NCBI GenBank assembly: GCA_014729205.1
Contig: WJKG01000255.1
Span: 1 to 10,610 of the forward strand
Source: a candidate division GN15 bacterium
Lineage (GTDB): Bacteria; Zixibacteria; MSB-5A5; GN15; FEB-12
Direction of reading: 5' to 3'
Length of the DNA stretch: 10,610 nt
Position 1 is the stretch's first letter. Every line of letters begins with the position of its first letter. The translations under genes were made by a program, and so were the position numbers. A model generated the notes under the pieces. The model ran no database searches. It had not been told where the DNA came from and was given only the letters and a program-made list of their open reading frames with translations. This document shows, piece after piece, positions 6,092-10,610 of this stretch.

Positions 6092-8311
6092 ATGAACGTG
6101 AAGCATCTGTCCCGAATCCTCCCCTGCCTCGCTTGGTTCGAGGGCTACAACAGCGACAAACTCAGACTCGATATCATCGGCGGTCTCACCGTTGCCCTGG
6201 TCCTGGTGCCGCAGTCCATGGCCTACGCCCAGTTGGCCGGATTGCCGCCGTATTACGGATTGTACGCCGCCTTCCTGCCACCTTTAATCGCCGCCGTGTT
6301 CGGGTCCTCCCGCCAGCTCGCAACCGGCCCCGTGGCCGTCGTATCGCTCATGACGGCCACCGCGCTTGAGCCCCTGGCCACCGCGGGCAGCGAGCAATAC
6401 GTCGCCTACGCCATCCTGCTGGCCCTGCTCGTCGGCCTGTTTCAGTTCCTGTTGGGGATCCTGCGCCTGGGGCTCGTCGTTAACTTCCTCTCGCACCCCG
6501 TGGTTGGCGGCTTCACCAATGCTGCTGCCATTATCATCGCTACCTCACAACTCTCCAAAATCTTCGGCGTCAAAGTAGACAAAGCCGAACACCACTATGA
6601 GACCATATGGCGGGTACTGGAGTCCGCCTTCGCCCACACTCACTGGCCCACTCTTGCCTTCGCGGTCCTCGCCTTCGCCGTCATGATACTCTTGCGGCGA
6701 ATGGACAGGAGAATCCCCAACGTACTCGTGGCCGTTATTGTCACCACCCTGCTCTCCTGGGCGCTGGGGTACCAACAGGACAAAACCGCCGAACTGGCCC
6801 AGATTGAATCGGGGCCGTTCCAGGAGCTTGTCAAGCAATATAACTCCGACTACCACTCGCTGAACGACCTCTCCGAGCAGAGAGTCAGTCTTCGCGAGGA
6901 GTATATGCGAGTCACCGACACGCAGGGTGAACATACCGCAGCGGCAATCAAGATCGACAACGATATCGAACTGCTCAACTTGAGAATCGAGCACCTGAAG
7001 GCGTCCATCTCCCAGAGCCGACGCCAGCTGCGCGACCAGGGTCTGTGCATGGTCGGATCCAAAAACGAACATGCCAGGTACTACCCTGCCGATCGTGCCC
7101 GTGAGGCTGGATTCGACTGCTCATGCATTTGCTACCTGAATGTCGGCAATAAACCACTCGACACAACCTCGCTCACAATGCGAGCCGGCGGTGATGTGGT
7201 CGGAACCATACCCCGGGGTCTGCCTGCCATCAGTGCCCCGCCGTGGGATACCTCTGTCGCCTTGAACTTGATCCCCATGGCGATGATCATCTCCCTGCTC
7301 GGCTTCATGGAGGCTATCTCGATCGCCAAAGCCATGGCCGCCAAGACCGGCCAGCGCATCGACCCTGACCAGGAACTCGTCGGACAGGGACTGGCCAATA
7401 TCCTCGGCTCCACCAGCCAAAGCTATGCTGTCTCCGGCTCCTTCTCCCGCTCCGCAGTGAACCTGCAGGCCGGTGCGGTTACCGGGCTCTCCAACGTCAT
7501 CAGCTCCGCAGTAGTGGTGATTGTGTTGCTGTTTCTCACTCCGCTACTGTACCATCTGCCGCAGGCCGTGCTGGCTGCCATCATTATGATGGCCGTGGTG
7601 GGGTTGATCAATATACGGATCTTCGTCCACGCCTGGCGGGCCCAGCGCTATGACGGCATCATTGGCATCATTACCTTTGCGGGTACTCTGCTGTTCGCGC
7701 CGCACCTGGATCGTGGCATAATGATCGGCGTCGGCTTGTCTCTCGTGCTCTATCTCCTCCGCAACACCAAACCGGCCATCGCCATGTTGGCCCTGCACGG
7801 CGACCACACCTACCGCAATCGTGAACGCTTCAATCTCAGCCAATGCAAGCATATCGCCGTCATTCGCTATGCCGGCTCGTTGTTCTTCGCCAATGTCAGC
7901 TATCTGGAGGAAAAAGTCACGGCAACTGTCAGTGCCATGCCACAGTTGCGGCACGTGATCCTTGTTGGCAACGGCATCAACGAACTCGATGCCTCCGGGG
8001 TAGACGCGCTGGAGATTCTGGTGGAACGCCTCGAAGCACGGGGCCTCAAGTTCACCATCACCGGCCTCAATGACCACGTCTATGACACGATGAAGCGTAC
8101 CGGTCTGCTGGCGCGAATCGGCGAGAACAACGTCTACCCCGATGTGGCCCGAGCCATTCACTCTGTCTGGGACGAGGCCCACCGTGGCAGCGATGAAGTT
8201 ACGTGCCCACTTCGGGTGGTGCCAACTTCACTGGTGTTGCCTACCGCACCGGAGGTTCGCAAGCACGGCACTTTTGGCACAAAAGGCCGGGATGAAGACG
8301 AGAGCAAGTAG
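6092..8311 (+). CDS. SulP-family inorganic anion transporter with STAS domain and large loop insertion
   Basis: From the ATG at 6092 the protein has 739 residues. The membrane core shows SulP signatures: LVPQSMAYAQLAGLPPYYGLYA (two overlapping blocks near 38-60), SSRQLATGPVAVVSLM (about 72-87), then after the insertion GQGLANILGS and SGSFSRSAVN (about 431-457). A cytoplasmic STAS domain (about 580-695) contains NELDASGVDAL near 630-640, with the Asp-x-Ser-Gly motif of STAS proteins. Such proteins move sulfate, bicarbonate or related anions; the substrate cannot be told here. Between the two core halves, about residues 230-365, lies a hydrophilic insertion predicted to be coiled coil, with Cys residues at about 319, 343, 345 and 347. 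The usual loop here is short. GGAGG stands 7 bases before the chosen ATG. The in-frame ATG at 6002 would add 30 residues without family resemblance. It is divergent from the signalling operon and convergent with the cytochromes. Confidence 0.93.
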   Translation: MNVKHLSRILPCLAWFEGYNSDKLRLDIIGGLTVALVLVPQSMAYAQLAGLPPYYGLYAAFLPPLIAAVFGSSRQLATGPVAVVSLMTATALEPLATAGSEQYVAYAILLALLVGLFQFLLGILRLGLVVNFLSHPVVGGFTNAAAIIIATSQLSKIFGVKVDKAEHHYETIWRVLESAFAHTHWPTLAFAVLAFAVMILLRRMDRRIPNVLVAVIVTTLLSWALGYQQDKTAELAQIESGPFQELVKQYNSDYHSLNDLSEQRVSLREEYMRVTDTQGEHTAAAIKIDNDIELLNLRIEHLKASISQSRRQLRDQGLCMVGSKNEHARYYPADRAREAGFDCSCICYLNVGNKPLDTTSLTMRAGGDVVGTIPRGLPAISAPPWDTSVALNLIPMAMIISLLGFMEAISIAKAMAAKTGQRIDPDQELVGQGLANILGSTSQSYAVSGSFSRSAVNLQAGAVTGLSNVISSAVVVIVLLFLTPLLYHLPQAVLAAIIMMAVVGLINIRIFVHAWRAQRYDGIIGIITFAGTLLFAPHLDRGIMIGVGLSLVLYLLRNTKPAIAMLALHGDHTYRNRERFNLSQCKHIAVIRYAGSLFFANVSYLEEKVTATVSAMPQLRHVILVGNGINELDASGVDALEILVERLEARGLKFTITGLNDHVYDTMKRTGLLARIGENNVYPDVARAIHSVWDEAHRGSDEVTCPLRVVPTSLVLPTAPEVRKHGTFGTKGRDEDESK

Positions 8312-8345
8312 GTAGCAGCAGGCGGTAAGCGAATCTGCGACAACG

Positions 8346-8375
8346 AAACCCCTTGCGAAAGAACGCAAGGGGTTT
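8346..8375. terminator. Bidirectional terminator between convergent SulP and cytochrome genes
   Basis: AAACCCCTTGCG (8346-8357) and CGCAAGGGGTTT (8364-8375) form a perfect 12-bp stem with loop AAAGAA. The arms end in A/T triplets, so each strand leaves a short T-run; the runs beyond the stem are weak. It sits 34 bases after the transporter stop and 43 bases from the stop of the minus-strand cytochrome. Its 9-bp stem core matches the terminator at 1133-1160. Confidence 0.85.
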
Positions 8376-8418
8376 CACTGTTTTGCAGGAGGTCCGCGGT
8401 GCTCGAATTCGTCGTCTT

Positions 8419-9909
8419 CTACCTTGCCTCCGCGCGCAACCACTCGGCGCGCAGATACTGGTGCAGCCGATAGCTGCGATCCACTGTGTCCGGCAGTCGC
8501 GTGAACTCAAACGGCTGATTACTGTCATACGCCGCAAACGAGTGACAGGCAGTACAGTCAGTCGTAATCGTGCTCCCGTCGTCAGCAACCAGTGACGGAC
8601 TGTGGCAGCGGTAACACCCACCGTCACGCTCATGCCCCAAGTGGTTCGGATAGACGTTCCACATTACGTTCATCTTGTGGTGCACGTTGCGCCGGTACAC
8701 GTCACGAAGCACGGCAACGGCACTGTCGATCAGGTTTGTCTTCGATTGCAGGAGTTCCGGGAATTCACGGCGATAGAAACCGTACAGTTGGTTTTCAATT
8801 CCCTGCATGGCCTGGGCGCTGTCGCCGTAGGTGATTGTCAGAGCATGCACTGCCTCACGCTTGAAGTACGGCAACTCTCTCGGTAACAGCCCCTTGCGAA
8901 TGCGCTCATCTACCGCCCGCTCCGGATCCTCGTATATATGAGTGGCCCGGTTGTGACAATCAACACAGTCCAGTATACGCGAGTCTTCCAGACTCGCGGT
9001 GTCTTCAATCTCCTCGTTCACGTACCGCTTATAGGTTCCATCCTCCTGCAGTACTTCCACCCAGATCATGGTCTCCCGTTCGTCGTTCACCGAAGTATAC
9101 CGTACCTGGTTCTTGTCAGAGATATGCCAGTGAATTCCACCCTGTTGTGCAACGGAACCCGTGTCCACCTTGAGAACGAGGGTTGTATAGCTGGGTGTCG
9201 ATGCGGAATCATCAGCATAGCGTACGATGCGGTCAATCCGCTCGCCGTAGAACTTCGCCGGCCAGTGGCATTTCTCGCACGTCTCCTGTGCGGGGCGCAA
9301 CTGGCGCACCGGTATTGGGATCGGCTTCTCGTAGAGGTTGAAGGTTACCGAGATCATCTGCCACATGCCATTGAGCTTGGAATCGACTAGCGCATCAACT
9401 CCCTCTCCCACATGGCATTCCACGCACTTTACGCGCGCGTGCGGCGAATCCTGATACGTTGCCCACTCCGGATGCATTACCGAATGACACGCCGTACCAC
9501 AGAACTCCGGCTCATCCATGAAACTCAGCATGCGCGAACTGGCCCCCACCAGAAAGACGATATTGATCGCGGTGAACCCCAGGATGGAAACCAACAGTGG
9601 CGACTGCCAGAACGGCCGCGCCTTTTCCTCGCTGTCGAATTGCTTGTCAATCAACTGCCGCGTGCTCAGGCCACTCTTCTTCTTCTCCCGGTACCATGCG
9701 ATGGGAAGAATAACCAGTCCGATGACAAAGAGGGTTGGTAACGTCAGGTAAGTGATCAGTCCGCCATAGGAACTGGTAAACATCCCGATCAGCCGGGCCA
9801 ACTCCAGCAGGACGAAGGTCACGAACGACGAGGTCGTCAGCACCACCCCGACCTTCCCAAGACGGTTGACAGAGACCCCTTTTACAAAGCCAACGTATTT
9901 GCGGAACAT
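8419..9909 (-). CDS. Membrane-anchored six-heme NapC/NirT-type cytochrome c
   Basis: This 496-residue protein starts with three likely membrane helices (about 20-43, 51-72 and 106-124). They are followed by an extracytoplasmic multiheme region with six haem-binding motifs: CGTACH (137-142, spacing CX3CH), CVECH (162-166), CEKCH (211-215), CVDCH (315-319), CYRCH (432-436) and CTACH (452-456). The first part (haem 1 with downstream Met145, haem 2 after SPHARVKC, haem 3) matches NapC/NirT/NrfH quinol dehydrogenases, which take electrons from menaquinol and pass them to a periplasmic reductase. Classic members have one helix and four haems; this one has extra helices and C-terminal haems. It starts one base after the HAO-family gene stop, with AGGA 7 bases before the ATG, so the two are probably cotranslated partners. 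Its role as quinol dehydrogenase for the HAO-like protein is inferred. Confidence 0.92.
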   Translation of the reverse strand: MFRKYVGFVKGVSVNRLGKVGVVLTTSSFVTFVLLELARLIGMFTSSYGGLITYLTLPTLFVIGLVILPIAWYREKKKSGLSTRQLIDKQFDSEEKARPFWQSPLLVSILGFTAINIVFLVGASSRMLSFMDEPEFCGTACHSVMHPEWATYQDSPHARVKCVECHVGEGVDALVDSKLNGMWQMISVTFNLYEKPIPIPVRQLRPAQETCEKCHWPAKFYGERIDRIVRYADDSASTPSYTTLVLKVDTGSVAQQGGIHWHISDKNQVRYTSVNDERETMIWVEVLQEDGTYKRYVNEEIEDTASLEDSRILDCVDCHNRATHIYEDPERAVDERIRKGLLPRELPYFKREAVHALTITYGDSAQAMQGIENQLYGFYRREFPELLQSKTNLIDSAVAVLRDVYRRNVHHKMNVMWNVYPNHLGHERDGGCYRCHSPSLVADDGSTITTDCTACHSFAAYDSNQPFEFTRLPDTVDRSYRLHQYLRAEWLRAEAR

Positions 9910-9910
9910 C

Positions 9911-10610
9911 CTATTTTCCTACTTCCTGAAACAGGTGCTCATAGATCTTCTGCAACTCACCGGAGCGAATCCCTTCCCGCAGGTTTTCCGTGCTCTGCTG
10001 TACCCAGCGATGCATGTCATCCTCGGCGAACATCCGGTCGATGTACTCATTCACTTCCGGATCATCGTACTCTCGCGCCTGCGGAATGAACTTGAAGTAG
10101 AAGTGCTGCACTACCTCGTACATGCCGTGCCACCACGTGTAATCAGGTCCCATCATGGACGCCCCGTGGCGTGCCCGACGTCCCTCGTGATGCCACAACT
10201 CCCAGTACGTCCATTCGATATCGTTGCTGAAGCTGGCTGGGTTCTCGAGAAGTCCCTTGTCGCGGATCATATTCATGATGTCTGTCGATGGTTGAGCGAA
10301 CTTCTCGTTGTAGATGCGTACTACGGCGTCAAATTGGTAGTAGTGCCCATCAGCAAACGTCTTTCCGTGGCAGTTGACACAGACCTTTTTCATTCGCGAG
10401 CGCTTCTCCTGCCAGTTCTCCTTATGCGTGGAGAAGACCGGTCGAAGCGTCCAGGAAATCCGCAGACCCACGTCGTGATTCGCCTTCATATCTGGCGTCG
10501 CCGACATGTGACACGTAGCGCAGGTTGGTGCCGCATTATAGTCAACGCCAACGACCCACGAGTCCGAATCCAGGTTCATCTTGTCGGTATTCGTGTAGTA
10601 GGTGTTACCG
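9911..10610 (-). CDS. C-terminal part of an HAO-family multiheme cytochrome c (5' end outside the window)
   Basis: The frame is open to the right edge, so the 232 visible residues are a C-terminal fragment; the internal ATG at 10577-10579 is not the start. Two haem motifs are visible, CATCH (about 30-34) and CVNCH (about 77-81). Between and after them is the hydroxylamine oxidoreductase family pattern: NHDVGLRISWTLRP, then ENWQEKRSRMK, YNEKFAQP, and the strongly conserved ELWHHEGRRARHG and MMGPDYTWWHGMYEV. HAO-family octahaem proteins either oxidise hydroxylamine/hydrazine or, in relatives paired with NapC-type partners, reduce nitrite or hydroxylamine. The reductive reading fits the adjacent NapC/NirT-type gene, but the crosslinking tyrosine cannot be assigned from this fragment. 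The last residues lack a membrane anchor, consistent with a periplasmic protein docking onto the downstream membrane cytochrome. Confidence 0.9.
   Translation of the reverse strand, partial: GNTYYTNTDKMNLDSDSWVVGVDYNAAPTCATCHMSATPDMKANHDVGLRISWTLRPVFSTHKENWQEKRSRMKKVCVNCHGKTFADGHYYQFDAVVRIYNEKFAQPSTDIMNMIRDKGLLENPASFSNDIEWTYWELWHHEGRRARHGASMMGPDYTWWHGMYEVVQHFYFKFIPQAREYDDPEVNEYIDRMFAEDDMHRWVQQSTENLREGIRSGELQKIYEHLFQEVGK

Noticed and set aside
7544..8182. Minus-strand open frame (212 codons) inside the SulP gene
   Set aside because: It lies opposite the clear SulP core and STAS coding sequence; its translation is His/Asp/Gly-rich with no known fold.
1..10610. CRISPR array, tandem repeats or transposase genes
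   Set aside because: No regularly spaced repeats and no transposase or integrase motifs were seen on either strand.

Overview
The window is about 10.6 kb of moderately GC-rich bacterial DNA. It probably comes from an anaerobic or facultative, respiration-flexible lineage of the kind rich in multiheme cytochromes (Desulfobacterota- or Zixibacteria-like). That placement is inferred only from gene content: an HAO-type cytochrome next to a NapC/NirT-type cytochrome, a cytidylate-kinase-like/receiver fusion, and a SulP transporter with a large loop insertion. No marker gene in the window fixes the taxonomy.

Left end (1-1160): the last codons of a plus-strand gene, most likely secG, precede a tRNA-Leu(GAG) gene and its terminator. 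The secG-tRNA-Leu(GAG) order is also known from E. coli. The last 20 bases of the tRNA gene recur exactly at 1101-1120. The roughly 0.95 kb between the copies carries a single minus-strand gene for an exported CIA30-domain protein. This is the layout left by site-specific integration into a tRNA 3' end, here with no integrase remaining.

Middle (1209-5759, all minus strand): a tight five-gene signalling operon. In transcription order it encodes a cytidylate-kinase-like protein fused to a receiver domain, a membrane histidine kinase with a Cache-type extracytoplasmic sensor, a stand-alone receiver, a soluble histidine-kinase-like protein whose ATP-binding domain has lost its motifs, and a second stand-alone receiver. 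Genes overlap or lie a few bases apart, except for a 52-base gap before the last one. A hairpin terminator lies beyond the last gene. No member has a DNA-binding or other recognisable enzymatic output domain, so the output is probably protein-protein or through the kinase-like domain.

Right half: a 332-base divergent intergenic region with several inverted repeats separates that operon from a plus-strand SulP-family anion transporter with a STAS domain and an unusual coiled-coil, Cys-containing insertion. A bidirectional terminator separates it from a convergent minus-strand pair at the right edge. That pair is the C-terminal part of an HAO-family multiheme cytochrome (running off the window), followed one base later by a membrane-anchored six-heme NapC/NirT-type cytochrome. 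The two probably form a quinol-linked respiratory module acting on nitrogen oxides or hydroxylamine-like substrates. The divergent layout makes a functional link between the signalling operon and the transporter plausible; a link to the cytochromes is only positional.
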